A DNA stretch of 35,375 bases from Tabrizicola caldifontis (GTDB lineage: Bacteria; Pseudomonadota; Alphaproteobacteria; Rhodobacterales; Rhodobacteraceae): the NCBI RefSeq assembly GCF_004762095.1, contig NZ_SIJH01000020.1:1-35375 (forward strand), given 5' to 3'. Shown piece after piece: positions 1 through 10,083 of the stretch. The notes beneath the pieces are model-generated. The model searched no databases and had not been told where the DNA came from. It was given only the letters and a program-made list of their open reading frames with translations. The translations under genes were made by a program, and so were the position numbers. Positions within the stretch are counted from its first letter, which is position 1, and each line of letters opens with the position of its first letter.

Positions 1-1
1 C

Positions 2-54
2 GCAATGGGCGATCAGCTTCGCGCAACCGAAACGCTGCGCAGATCGCCCATTGC
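2..54. repeat. 13-bp perfect inverted repeat
   Basis: GCAATGGGCGATC at 2-14 is repeated exactly in reverse complement at 42-54, with a 27-bp spacer whose ends partly continue the pairing. No T-tract follows on either strand within the visible sequence, so it is not a convincing intrinsic terminator. It could be a hairpin, an operator, or the edge of a degraded mobile element. The left context lies outside the window. Bases 55-251 contain no gene I can support; a 48-codon reading frame at 130-276 has no recognisable features. Confidence 0.5.
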
Positions 55-251
55 TCCGTCGGCGAAACAGCGCCAAGTTCAACAAAGGACTCTGGTGTCA
101 GCCGGATGAGCATCGGGGGTCACAGCAGTATGAAAAAAGCTTCAACGATCCACCCGCCTGCACAGTGGCCGAGCTGGGCTGAAATGTCTGTCGACGGTCG
201 TCTGGACGGCCATTGGCCTTGGGCCCAACCCGGGATGAAGGAATTTCTTCT

Positions 252-1094
252 TCAAGAAGCTAGGAAGCTCGCCTGAAAGGACGTCGCGGTCAGCGAGACA
301 TGCGCATCCAGTGGTGGGTGCAACTCGAACCCCTTCGGCTCACGCGCGAAATTCCACAGCCGGAACAGGCGCCATTCCGACCGGCGCTCCTCGGCCACGG
401 CCAGCTCGTTGCGGGTGATGTGGAAGGGCGTGCGCTCCCATCCGTTCGTCGTCTTGACCTCGATCAGCCGGAATTGCCCGTCCGGGGCAAAACTCGCGAT
501 GTCATAGCCCGCACCATCGCCATCCTCCTCCGACACCCAGCGCACCTTGCGCGCCAGATCGTCACGTCCTGCCGTCCGCAATGCCGCGCGCTCATGCGCC
601 AGGACGCGCTCCTCGCCCGCGCGGCCGAGGGCCCGGTTGCGCTCGTCCCGGCCCGCCACGTCGAACTTGCGGGCGATGTGCAGCATCTGGTCCAGTTCTT
701 GCGGAGGCGGCTGGTTCGACAGTGTCGGCGGCGGTCCGATCCAGATCTGTGCTGCCTCGCGTAGGCCCAAAGCGGGGTGCAGCCCAGGTTGGCGCCCGAG
801 CCAGGCCGGGTTCAGCGCCAGCCACCGCGCCACGGCATCCACCAAGGTCATCTGGAAGTTGAACGCGGGCTTGTAGCCGGGGATCCAGTCCTCGCCGAGC
901 CCCTTCAGCACCGCGCTGATGTTTTGGTGCTTGAACTCGACGGACCCCTCGGACCGGTCGTTCAGTAGCGGCAGCAGCGCGCGGCGGTGTTCGGCCTTGC
1001 TGTAGCGGCGCGCGGAGATGTCGTCGGCCAGCATCGCGAAGTAATCCGCGACGATCAGATCATTTTCTTTATCCGTCCAGGCTCCGTTCGACAT
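252..1094 (-). CDS. DUF3883-domain protein, PD-(D/E)XK nuclease-like
   Basis: This 280-residue protein matches my memory of bacterial DUF3883 proteins. The N-terminal half (about 1-130) carries the segment KAEHRRALLPLLNDRS followed by EFKHQNISAVL, typical of the small helical region found before this domain. The C-terminal half (about 150-270) has GYDIASF, then RLIEVKTT around residue 215. This gives the D...ExK arrangement of PD-(D/E)XK folds, with a candidate Glu in GEERVLAHE. Such domains are often linked to restriction or other DNA defence, but many stand alone with no proven activity. It is a single gene transcribed toward the window edge, starting at ATG 1094, with no partner methylase or helicase visible. 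Nuclease function is inferred from the fold motif only. Confidence 0.75.
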   Translation of the reverse strand: MSNGAWTDKENDLIVADYFAMLADDISARRYSKAEHRRALLPLLNDRSEGSVEFKHQNISAVLKGLGEDWIPGYKPAFNFQMTLVDAVARWLALNPAWLGRQPGLHPALGLREAAQIWIGPPPTLSNQPPPQELDQMLHIARKFDVAGRDERNRALGRAGEERVLAHERAALRTAGRDDLARKVRWVSEEDGDGAGYDIASFAPDGQFRLIEVKTTNGWERTPFHITRNELAVAEERRSEWRLFRLWNFAREPKGFELHPPLDAHVSLTATSFQASFLAS

Positions 1095-1396
1095 GGCGCC
1101 AGGCTAGGTGCCCCCGTGCTGTTTGTCACCAAGGGCTTCGCGCAGCATTACGAGGTTTTGCGCTGTGAAACGCCGCCTTCGGGCGTCTCTGTTCGCACCG
1201 AGAGCAGACGAACCTGCTTCAACTGCGGCGCAGTTAAGTTTCAGCAACACGCTGAAAATACGATACTTTTTGAAACCGTCTCGATTTGGGTGAAGGGCGG
1301 ATGGAAAGAGACGCGGGGCGTTCAGAGACCGATTTCGGCGGAAGCGCCAGTCTCCGAAACGCGGATGGCATCGCTAAACCCCTTTGAAACAAAAAG
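1095..1396. other. Intergenic stretch upstream of the DUF3883 gene
   Basis: About 300 bp with no supported gene. It presumably contains the promoter for the minus-strand DUF3883 gene. A small hairpin, TTTCAGC-N5-GCTGAAA at about 1241-1259, is visible; several T residues follow some 10 bases later, too far for a standard terminator. No coding frame here resembles a known protein. Confidence 0.4.
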
Positions 1397-1418
1397 AAAA
1401 AAGGCCCCGTCAGGAACC
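1397..1418 (-). terminator. Intrinsic terminator after tRNA-Ser
   Basis: Read on the minus strand, GGTTCC-TGAC-GGGGCC forms a six-pair stem (two G-U pairs) with a four-base loop, directly followed by six T residues and a further T-rich tract. It lies about 25 bases past the tRNA 3' end, in the expected place for the tRNA-Ser transcript. Confidence 0.7.
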
Positions 1419-1443
1419 TCATCTCGGGTTTGCGATGTGCAAG

Positions 1444-1533
1444 TGGCGGACAGTGAGGGATTCGAACCCTCGAGACGGTTCCCCGCCTACACACTTTCCA
1501 GGCGTGCGCCTTCGACCACTCGGCCAACTGTCC
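1444..1533 (-). tRNA. tRNA-Ser (anticodon GGA)
   Basis: The minus strand starts with GGACAGT, which pairs with ACTGTCC before discriminator G and an encoded CCA (1444-1446). The anticodon stem-loop reads CACGCCTGGAAAGTGTG, giving anticodon GGA, which decodes UCC and UCU serine codons. A long variable arm and the T-loop GGTTCGAATCC are present. The 90-nt length including CCA is normal for a class II tRNA. It lies downstream of hoxW on the same strand, with its own terminator. Confidence 0.97.
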
Positions 1534-1637
1534 TTGCGCGTCCTTCTGCCAAGTCGCACTTCCCTTTGCAAGGGACTTCGGCACCTGAACGGCCAGACTC
1601 GCTCCATGCGTTTCCAGGCGTGCGACTGATGGCGCCT

Positions 1638-2123
1638 TTACAAGCCCTTTGCCCGGACCTGCGGTCGATCGTCGGCAGAATTTCCCAGAAGTTCCAGAAC
1701 CGCCGCCACTGCCTGACCCAAATGGCATCGAGCCTCGGGGCCCAGACCTTCGCGGATCGCACCGAATGCGGTTCCCGCGATGGCGATAGTGAATGCCGGG
1801 GGAACCTTCCCGAACAGCAGCCCGGCAAGATGCAGGGCCACCTCGGGCGTGACCTGATGACTGCCTAGAGTGGCAGTTGGGGTGGTGCCGGTACGCGTCA
1901 GTCGGAAAGGGGCGTCCAGATCCATTGCGGCATCAGCGAAGATCACCAGATCATGCGCCGCGATCAGAGCGGCATGATCCACGGTCAGCTGATAATCGAT
2001 CTCGACCGTGACGCCGGGCAGATGCAGCTCTGCGATGGCCTCGGCCAGGGCGGGGCCGAGGCCATCGTCGCCGCGCGCCGGATTGCCGTAGCCGATCAGC
2101 AGGACACGGGCCCCTAAAGGCAT
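1638..2123 (-). CDS. hoxW: [NiFe] hydrogenase maturation endopeptidase HoxW
   Basis: This 161-residue protein is a family M52 protease of the HyaD/HybD/HoxW type. These proteases remove the C-terminal extension of the hydrogenase large subunit once nickel is loaded. The N-terminal signature GYGNPARGDDGLG (about residues 11-23) is clear. The other expected metal ligands are in FADAAMD (about 62-68) and SHQ (about 87-89). The length is usual for the family. It overlaps the 3' end of hoxH by 10 bases and is the last gene of the hox operon, so its substrate is almost certainly the HoxH encoded next to it. It is probably cytoplasmic. Confidence 0.9.
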   Translation of the reverse strand: MPLGARVLLIGYGNPARGDDGLGPALAEAIAELHLPGVTVEIDYQLTVDHAALIAAHDLVIFADAAMDLDAPFRLTRTGTTPTATLGSHQVTPEVALHLAGLLFGKVPPAFTIAIAGTAFGAIREGLGPEARCHLGQAVAAVLELLGNSADDRPQVRAKGL

Positions 2124-3553
2124 TGCGCGGCCCGGTCGATCACCTCACCCCCAGGCCCGACGAGTTCCACCTGCAAGGGCATCTGCCCCAGTGCATGGGT
2201 GGCGCAGGACAGACAGGGGTCATAGGCCCGGATCGCAACCTCGACATGGTTCAGCATCCCTTCGGTGATTTTCGGCTGGCCCGACAGATGCTGCACCGCC
2301 ACCGCCTTCACCGCGCGGTTCATGCCTTCATTGTTGTGCGTCGTCGAAACGATGAGGTTGCAGAAGGTCACCTGATCATGCTCGTCCACCTTGTAATGGT
2401 GGATGAGGTTCCCGCGCGGTGCCTCGATCACGCCGATCCCTTCGAAGCGCCGTTCGCCCTTGGCCACCAGATCGGTGCCCTGCAGGTCGGGGTCGTGCAG
2501 AAGCTCGCGGATCTTTTCCACGCAATGCACCACCTCGATCATTCGCGCCCAGTGGTTGGCGAGCGTCGAATGGTTCAGCCCGCCCGAGAAGGCCCGCAGC
2601 GCCTGATGGGCGGCATCGGCAAGCGGCGTGTCGATGAAGCTGGCCGTGTTCATCCGGGCCATGGGGCCGACGCGATACCATCCGTCCTCGGCCCCAAGGC
2701 TGCGGATGAAGGGGAATTTCATGTAGGACCATGACCTTACATCCTCGATGAGGTGCTTGTGGTAGTCGCAGTAGTCCACCATGTCGAAGATCGGGGTGCC
2801 TTGCGGGCCCAGCGCGCGCAGCCGACCGTGGTAAAGGTCCAGGGCTCCGTCGCCCTCGCGCACCAGGGACATGTGGTTCGAGGCGAAGTTGCCGAAACCT
2901 TTCACCAGTTCGGCATGATCTTCCACATAGCCGCGCGCCAGCGCCAGCGCGTCCTGTGCCCAGGCCAGCATCTCGTCCACCTGCGCCAGGAAGCGATCGC
3001 GGGTTTCCAAAGGCAGATTGCGATTGATCCCGCCGGGGATCGCCCCGGTGCCGTGGATCTTCTTGCCCGCCGTAGCCTCGATGATCTCTTGCCCGAACTT
3101 GCGCATCTGGATGGCGCGCAGGCCAAGGGTGGGATTTTCCCGGATCACCTCGAATATGTTGCGCCGTTCCGCAGGTGCGCCGAAGCCGAACAGCAGGTCC
3201 GGTGCGGAAAGGTGGAAGAAATGCAGGACATGGCTTTGCATCACCTGCCCGTAATGCATCAGCCGGCGCATCTTTTCCGCCGTGGGGGGCAGCACGTCCA
3301 CGCCTGCGATCTGGTCCATCGCCTTGGCGGCGGCCAGGTGGTGGCTGACCGGGCAGATGCCGCAAAGGCGCTGGACGATGACTGGCACCTCCCACATCAG
3401 CCGGCCACGGATGAAGCGTTCGAAACCGCGGAACTCGACGATATGCAGCCGCGCCTCGTCCACGTTGCCGTCGGCGTCCAGATGGATCGTCACCTTGCCG
3501 TGGCCTTCCACCCGGGTAACGGGCGAAATCTCGATCAACCGGGTTCCTGTCAT
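2114..3553 (-). CDS. hoxH: NAD-reducing hydrogenase large subunit HoxH
   Basis: A 479-residue catalytic subunit holding the NiFe(CN)2CO centre of soluble NAD-linked hydrogenase. Both cysteine pairs are present: RLCGICPVSHH near residues 60-70 and DPCLSCATH at about 445-453. After that His comes a 26-residue tail (starting ALGQMPLQ), the expected peptide removed by HoxW. The early ERFIRGR and late CxxC spacing match group 3d enzymes. I chose the ATG at 3553 because it follows GAGAGG at good spacing and starts MTGTRLIEISPVTRVEGHG, the conserved N-terminus; the in-frame ATG at 3592 lies inside hoxY. It sits 10 bp after hoxY. No key residue appears to be missing. Confidence 0.95.
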   Translation of the reverse strand: MTGTRLIEISPVTRVEGHGKVTIHLDADGNVDEARLHIVEFRGFERFIRGRLMWEVPVIVQRLCGICPVSHHLAAAKAMDQIAGVDVLPPTAEKMRRLMHYGQVMQSHVLHFFHLSAPDLLFGFGAPAERRNIFEVIRENPTLGLRAIQMRKFGQEIIEATAGKKIHGTGAIPGGINRNLPLETRDRFLAQVDEMLAWAQDALALARGYVEDHAELVKGFGNFASNHMSLVREGDGALDLYHGRLRALGPQGTPIFDMVDYCDYHKHLIEDVRSWSYMKFPFIRSLGAEDGWYRVGPMARMNTASFIDTPLADAAHQALRAFSGGLNHSTLANHWARMIEVVHCVEKIRELLHDPDLQGTDLVAKGERRFEGIGVIEAPRGNLIHHYKVDEHDQVTFCNLIVSTTHNNEGMNRAVKAVAVQHLSGQPKITEGMLNHVEVAIRAYDPCLSCATHALGQMPLQVELVGPGGEVIDRAAQCL

Positions 3554-3563
3554 CGCCACCTCT

Positions 3564-4124
3564 CTAGTCGAAGCGCAGCCGTGCCCGGTCAAAGCCGTGG
3601 AACGTTCCGTCCAGAAGGGCGGTCAGCGTGTCGAAGATGATGTCGCCCGAAGGCGCACAGCCGGGGATCTGGATGTCGATGTCCACAATGTCGGAGCAGG
3701 GATAGACCTTGTCCAGGATCAGCGGCAGCGCGGGGTCGTTCGGGACATGGCGCGTCAGATTGCGCAGATAGGGTCCGGTCAGATAGGCCTCCTCGAGGCA
3801 TTCCCGCAGCGGATCGTCCGCATGCATGATCGCGTTGCGCATCGCCGGCAGCCCCCCCATGATCGCGCACTGGCCGAGTGCGATCAGCACATCACAGTTC
3901 CGGCGAAATTCGATCAGGGTGTGGACGTTTTCCTCGTTACAGCAGCCGCCCTCGATGATGCCGATGTCGCAGCGACGGGTAAAGGTCTTGAGGTCGGTCA
4001 GCGGCGAGCGGTCGAACTCGACCCGTGCCATCAGCGTCACCAACCTTTCGTCCATGTCGAGAAAGGCCATGTGGCAACCGAAGCATCCGGCAAGAGATAC
4101 CGTGGCGACGCGGGGTCTGGTCAT
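3564..4124 (-). CDS. hoxY: NAD-reducing hydrogenase small subunit HoxY
   Basis: This 186-residue protein is the short hydrogenase small subunit. It carries the proximal [4Fe-4S] cluster next to the NiFe site and lacks the C-terminal multi-cluster domain and the Tat signal of membrane enzymes. Cysteines in GCFGCHM, EGGCCNEE, LGQCA and PGCAPSGD supply the cluster ligands in the usual order. The ATG at 4124 shares ATGA with the stop of hoxU, implying translational coupling. The reading frame extends upstream but only as an out-of-frame shadow of hoxU. The length matches the Ralstonia/Cupriavidus soluble hydrogenase subunit as I recall it. Confidence 0.94.
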   Translation of the reverse strand: MTRPRVATVSLAGCFGCHMAFLDMDERLVTLMARVEFDRSPLTDLKTFTRRCDIGIIEGGCCNEENVHTLIEFRRNCDVLIALGQCAIMGGLPAMRNAIMHADDPLRECLEEAYLTGPYLRNLTRHVPNDPALPLILDKVYPCSDIVDIDIQIPGCAPSGDIIFDTLTALLDGTFHGFDRARLRFD

Positions 4125-4828
4125 TTCCGCTTCTCCTCGATCTCGTGCCCGATCAGGCCGTGATCGAAGGCACGCTCGCCGATGGGCGTGCTGAACCCTT
4201 CGCCCTTGCGGATGATGCAGCCGACGGGACAGACTGCCATCGCCGCATCCGTCACTGCCGCACCGGTGTGGGCAAGGTCCGGACCGTTCACCGCGACGCG
4301 CCGGTGGATGCCGCGGCCGACGTAGCCGAAAACACCCTTGCCGTCGATGTCCTGGCTGGCGCGGATGCAGCGCCCGCATGAGATGCAGCGATTGGTGTCC
4401 AGCGCGATGTCGGGGTGCGAGGCATCCAGGGCGCGGCAGGGCTCCAGCCAAGGAAAGCGAGTGGGCTGGGTCATTTCAAGCCGGTAGGCCATGGCCTGCA
4501 ATTCGCAGTTGCCGCTCTTCTCGCAGATTGGACACAGGTGGTTGCCCTCGTGGAACAGCATCTCCACCAGATCGCGGCGGATGCGGTTGCGGGCCGGTGT
4601 GTCGTTCTCGACGTCCAGGCCGGGTTCGGCCGGCTGGGTGCAGGCGGCCACGCTGCGCCCCCCTGCCCTGACCGTGCAGACCCGGCAACCGCCCTGATGG
4701 CGCAGGCCTTCGTGGTCGCAAAGGCGCGGGATGTAGATGCCTGCGGCATCTGCCGCCTCCATGATCGTCTGGCCAGGCCGGGCCAGCACATCCACGCCGT
4801 CGATGCGAAAGGTGAAGGCATCGGTCAT
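4121..4828 (-). CDS. hoxU: NAD-reducing hydrogenase diaphorase subunit HoxU
   Basis: A 235-residue iron-sulfur subunit homologous to the N-terminal part of NuoG. It passes electrons between the HoxY/HoxH hydrogenase module and the HoxF flavin site. In order it has a plant-type [2Fe-2S] domain (CDHEGLRHQGGCRVC, then AACTQP), the His/Cys cluster motif HEGNHLCPICEKSGNCELQ near residues 93-111, and ferredoxin-like cysteines NRCISCGRCIRASQ and AVCPVGC. It overlaps hoxF upstream and hoxY downstream by ATGA junctions. All cluster ligands expected for the family appear to be present. Confidence 0.94.
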   Translation of the reverse strand: MTDAFTFRIDGVDVLARPGQTIMEAADAAGIYIPRLCDHEGLRHQGGCRVCTVRAGGRSVAACTQPAEPGLDVENDTPARNRIRRDLVEMLFHEGNHLCPICEKSGNCELQAMAYRLEMTQPTRFPWLEPCRALDASHPDIALDTNRCISCGRCIRASQDIDGKGVFGYVGRGIHRRVAVNGPDLAHTGAAVTDAAMAVCPVGCIIRKGEGFSTPIGERAFDHGLIGHEIEEKRK

Positions 4829-6642
4829 TCGCTGAAATCCCTGTCGAAGATATAGGACCGCCGCCTGGCGATGCGTCGGCCGCCTTCGATGGCGGCCTGG
4901 ATGTCGAAGGTGGCCTTCAGCCCGTCCTTGCGCGGCCTGGTCACCGCCGCCCAGACGAGGGGCAGGTTTTCCAGGCTGGTCAGCACGGGGTTCGGCGATG
5001 TCATGCCCAGCCCGCAGCGGCTGGTCTCGATGATCGTGGCCGAAAGTTCCTTCAGATAGGCGATATCAGCCTCGTCAGCCTGCCCCTTGCGGAACTTTTC
5101 CACCGCCTTCTTCAGGAAGACGTTGCCCACCCGGCAGGGCGTGCAATAGCCGCAGCTTTCATGCACGAAGAAGGACAGGTAATAGTCCACGATCTCAAGG
5201 ATGTTGCGGCGGGGCGAGAACACGATCACCGCGCCCCCGGTCGCCAGATCCTCATACCCCAGCCGCCGGTCGAACCCATCCCGGCCGACCATCGTGCCCG
5301 ACGGCCCGCCCACCTGGACCGCTGCCGCATCCTCGCCCCCTGCCAGCGCCAGAAGCTCGCGCAGGGTCAGACCCCAGGGCAGTTCATAGACCCCGGGCCG
5401 CGCGCAATCGCCCGAGACGGAGAAGAGCTTGGTCCCGCGGCTCTTGTCCGTTCCCATCGCCCTGAACCAGTCCGGCCCCCGATCCAGTATGCGGGCGACA
5501 TGGGCGAAGGTCTCGACATTGTTCACCACAGTCGGGTGTCCCAGATAGCCGCGCGTGACCGGGAATGGCGGGCGGGTCTTCGGCTCGCCCGGCAACCCCT
5601 CGCAGGAGGAGATCAGCGCCCCCTCCTCACCGCACACATAGGCCCCGGCGCCAAGCTGTATGCGGATGTCGAAGCCGTCCCCCAGCACGCCCCGCGCCCG
5701 GGCAACGGCCAGAGCGTCCTGCAAATGGTCGCGCAGATAGACATATTCCCCGCGCAGGTAGAGGATGCCCTCGCGCCCCCCGATCGCCCGGGCACAGATG
5801 GCCATGCCCTCGATGACCAGGTCGGCGCGGTCGGTCAGCAGGACGCGGTCCTTGAACGTCCCCGGCTCGCCTTCGTCGGCGTTGCAGATGACCACCCGGT
5901 GATCGTCGGGGGCGCTGGCCGCCAGCCGCCACTTGCGCCCCGTCGTGAACCCTGCCCCGCCGCAGCCGCGCAGTCCACTGGTCTCTACCGCGTCGATGAT
6001 CGCCGCAGGAGTCATCGCCCGCGCCGCAGCGATCCCGGCGTCTAGCGGCACCGCACCCAGCAGCACCTCACCCGCCTGCCGGATGTTGTCCTCAACCTGC
6101 GCCTTCGCCCGCGCCAGCGGCGACAGCCGGTCGTGATCCGCGACCAGCGCCTCGGTCGGCGACAGTCCCTGCCGCAGTGCCCTCGCAAGCGCCCGCGCCC
6201 GATCCGGTGTCAGCCGCGTGGCTACCAGATCGCCCACCATCGCGGCGGGCGCCTGGTCGCACATCCCGATACAGGGCGTCAGCTCCAGCGACACTGCCCC
6301 GTCCGGTGTCGTCTGGCCGACGCGGATGCCGAGTTCCGCCTCGAAGGCTGCGGCCACGGCATCCAGCCCGGCAAAACGGTCAACGATATCGTCGCAAAGC
6401 CGGATCGGCACCCGGCCCTTCGGCGACAGCGACAGGAAGGAATAGAAACTTGCCACCCCCTCGACCGCGATCCGCGTCAGACCGGTCGCCGCGGCAATCG
6501 TTTCCATCGCGGCGGGGGAAATCCAGCACTGCCGGGCCTGCACCCCAAGCAGGATGTCCAGCATCCTGTGCCGGTCGTTGCCAAATCCTGCACAGATCGC
6601 CCGGATTGCGTCTTCGGGCAGATCGCCGGGCGCTGTCGTCAT
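4825..6642 (-). CDS. hoxF: NAD-reducing hydrogenase diaphorase subunit HoxF (HoxE-HoxF fused type)
   Basis: A 605-residue flavoprotein that oxidises or reduces NAD(H) in the diaphorase half of the soluble hydrogenase. The first ~170 residues are a NuoE/HoxE-like thioredoxin-fold domain. It has Cys in RLCDDI and TPCIGMCDQ, but the second Cys of the usual C-x4-C pair is not evident, so cluster binding there is doubtful. The NuoF-like part follows, with GCGGAGFTTGRKW and NADEGEPGTFKD for FMN/NAD binding, GAYVCGEEGALI, and cluster ligands ESCGYCTPCRVGN plus SRCGLG. The ATG at 6642 has GAGG upstream and gives the length known for fused HoxF (about 600). An ATG at 6702 is possible. It is the first gene of hoxFUYHW. 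Confidence 0.93.
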   Translation of the reverse strand: MTTAPGDLPEDAIRAICAGFGNDRHRMLDILLGVQARQCWISPAAMETIAAATGLTRIAVEGVASFYSFLSLSPKGRVPIRLCDDIVDRFAGLDAVAAAFEAELGIRVGQTTPDGAVSLELTPCIGMCDQAPAAMVGDLVATRLTPDRARALARALRQGLSPTEALVADHDRLSPLARAKAQVEDNIRQAGEVLLGAVPLDAGIAAARAMTPAAIIDAVETSGLRGCGGAGFTTGRKWRLAASAPDDHRVVICNADEGEPGTFKDRVLLTDRADLVIEGMAICARAIGGREGILYLRGEYVYLRDHLQDALAVARARGVLGDGFDIRIQLGAGAYVCGEEGALISSCEGLPGEPKTRPPFPVTRGYLGHPTVVNNVETFAHVARILDRGPDWFRAMGTDKSRGTKLFSVSGDCARPGVYELPWGLTLRELLALAGGEDAAAVQVGGPSGTMVGRDGFDRRLGYEDLATGGAVIVFSPRRNILEIVDYYLSFFVHESCGYCTPCRVGNVFLKKAVEKFRKGQADEADIAYLKELSATIIETSRCGLGMTSPNPVLTSLENLPLVWAAVTRPRKDGLKATFDIQAAIEGGRRIARRRSYIFDRDFSE

Positions 6643-7035
6643 AACGGCCTCGTCCAGTCGTTCGGAAAGGCGGCCAGGTCCGACCGATCCCCTCCGGGGC
6701 AAGTGTCACTGACGCGGCGACCGGTTGCAAGGATTCCCTCCCCTTGCCCGACGGCCCGCGACGGGTCATGCAACATGTGTAACCGTCCCATGCGCAAGAG
6801 GGATTCTTTGGAGCTGGTTCTGGCGCGTCGTCGGGTGCTGACATGTGTCCGGCCTCTGCTGCGGCCGTTCACGTGCCGCGGGCCCGTATGGTGTTCGCGG
6901 GTCGGGTCCAGATCAAAGCCGCGTGCTCGATGGCACTCTGTTGCACCCTGGGTCTCCCGATCCTGTCTCACGACCGTTGCGCCAAACCTCTCCTTGCCCT
7001 CTTCCGCTCCGACGTCCTCGCGACCGACGGTCGGC
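6643..7035. promoter_or_regulatory. Upstream region of the hox operon
   Basis: About 390 bp between hoxF and the IS110 transposase gene, with no credible protein. It should contain the hox promoter, on the minus strand. An inverted repeat GCAAGG-N9-CCTTGC lies at 6727-6747, about 85 bp before the hoxF start codon. I found no convincing sigma-54 (GG-N10-GC) or FNR box (TTGAT-N4-ATCAA), so the mode of control is unknown. The distal part may belong to the insertion sequence, whose exact end I cannot define. Confidence 0.35.
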
Positions 7036-8064
7036 TTATGCCGCCGCGGCCGGAGACTCGTAGAGGCCTCCCTTGGCCATCAGGGCCCAGACGATCCGCG
7101 CCATCTTGTTCGCAAGCGCCACCCGCACCAGCATTGGAGGCTTACGCGTCAGCATCCCGCCAAGCCACGTTCCCGGCCGTGCCGCGACATGGACGTGCCG
7201 CTTGATGATGACGCTGTTGGCCCCGATGATCAGCAGCCGTCGCAAGGAGCGCTCGCCCATCTTCGTCGTGGCCCCGAGGCGATGTTTGCCCCCGGTGGAA
7301 TGCTGTCTTGGCGTCAGGCCAAGCCACGCCGCAAAGTCCCGCGCCTTCCGGAACGTGTCAGGCGGCGGCGCGAGGACCGCGATGGCCGTGGCGATCAACG
7401 GCCCTATCCCCGGAACGGTCATCAGGCGCCGCGCGACCTCGTCCTCCTTGGCGCGCCGCGCGATCTCGGCATCGAGCCTGCCGATCTCCGCCTCCAGATG
7501 GGTAAGAGCCCCGACCAGCACCTTCAGCGTAGCAATGGCATCGGCGGGCAGTCCGCTGTCCGGGTCCTCGACGATGGCGATCAGACGTGCGGCATTGGCT
7601 GCGCCTTGTGGCACGATCTGGCCGAACTCCCCAAGATGGCCGCGCAACGCATTGATCGACTGCGTCCGCTGGCGGATCAGCAGTTCGCGGATGCGGAAGA
7701 CCATCGCGGCCCCTTGGGTCTCTTCACTCTTCACGGGCACGAAGCGCATCGTGGGTCTCTGCGCTGCCTCGCAGATCGCCTCCGCGTCAGCCGCATCGTT
7801 CTTCTGGCGCTTGACGAAAGGCTTCACGTAGGCGGGCGGAATGAGACGGACCTCGTGGCCCAGCTTGCCGATCTCGCGGCCCCAGAAGTGGGCGCCGCCG
7901 CAGGCTTCCATCGCCACGACGCACGTCGGCAGCTGGCCAAAGAACACCAGAACCTGATCCCGTCTCAGCTTCTTGCGCAGCACTGCACGACCAGACGCAT
8001 CAGCGCCGTGCGCTTGGAACACATTCTTCGCCAGGTCGAGCCCGACCGTGATAATCTCCAACAT
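7036..8064 (-). mobile_element. IS110-family transposase (intact reading frame)
   Basis: A 342-residue DEDD transposase of the IS110/IS1111 group. The N-terminal RuvC-like domain shows VGLDLAKNVFQ (first Asp), VAMEACGG (Glu) and KNDAADAEAI (Asp pair). The C-terminal transposase_20 domain has VPGIGPLIATAIAV and the serine-bearing GLTPRQHSTGG. I prefer the ATG at 8064 (MLEIITVGLDLAK) to the upstream ATG at 8106, because family members begin just before the first catalytic Asp. The frame is unbroken, so the element may be active. IS110 elements have no strong terminal repeats and make no clear target duplication, so the ends are not assigned. It separates the hox operon from ftsH. Confidence 0.9.
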
Positions 8065-8253
8065 GACCGTCCTCCTCTGTGGATCCTCGCAGACCCACCT
8101 TGGCACATTGATGCCGTCGGGGGGCGGTCACATCATCACAGCCTATCGGCATCATTCGGCAGCGTGCATGACCTGAATCAAGGCGGGCCCATCCTTGCGC
8201 TTGCGAAACACGGCGGGAGAGTGGACCCTGACCCAGGTGCCGCCGCAGCCGGG

Positions 8254-10079
<1,826 letters not shown>

Positions 10080-10083
<4 letters not shown>

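Noticed and set aside
130-276. 48-codon plus-strand frame at the left edge
   Set aside because: No clear ribosome site or family match, and it overlaps the end of the DUF3883 gene; too little support to call.
2753-3640. Plus-strand frame opposite hoxH
   Set aside because: Antisense shadow of hoxH with no family motif.
6643-6800. Sigma-54 or FNR control of hox
   Set aside because: A possible GG...GC pair was seen but the spacing is 16 rather than 10, and no TTGAT-N4-ATCAA box was found.
6133-8253. Long plus-strand open frame upstream of ftsH (part of a 1316-codon frame)
   Set aside because: It is antisense to hoxF and to the IS110 transposase and has no recognisable similarity. The frame stays open because of high GC. 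Similarity begins only at the FtsH N-terminus near 8254.
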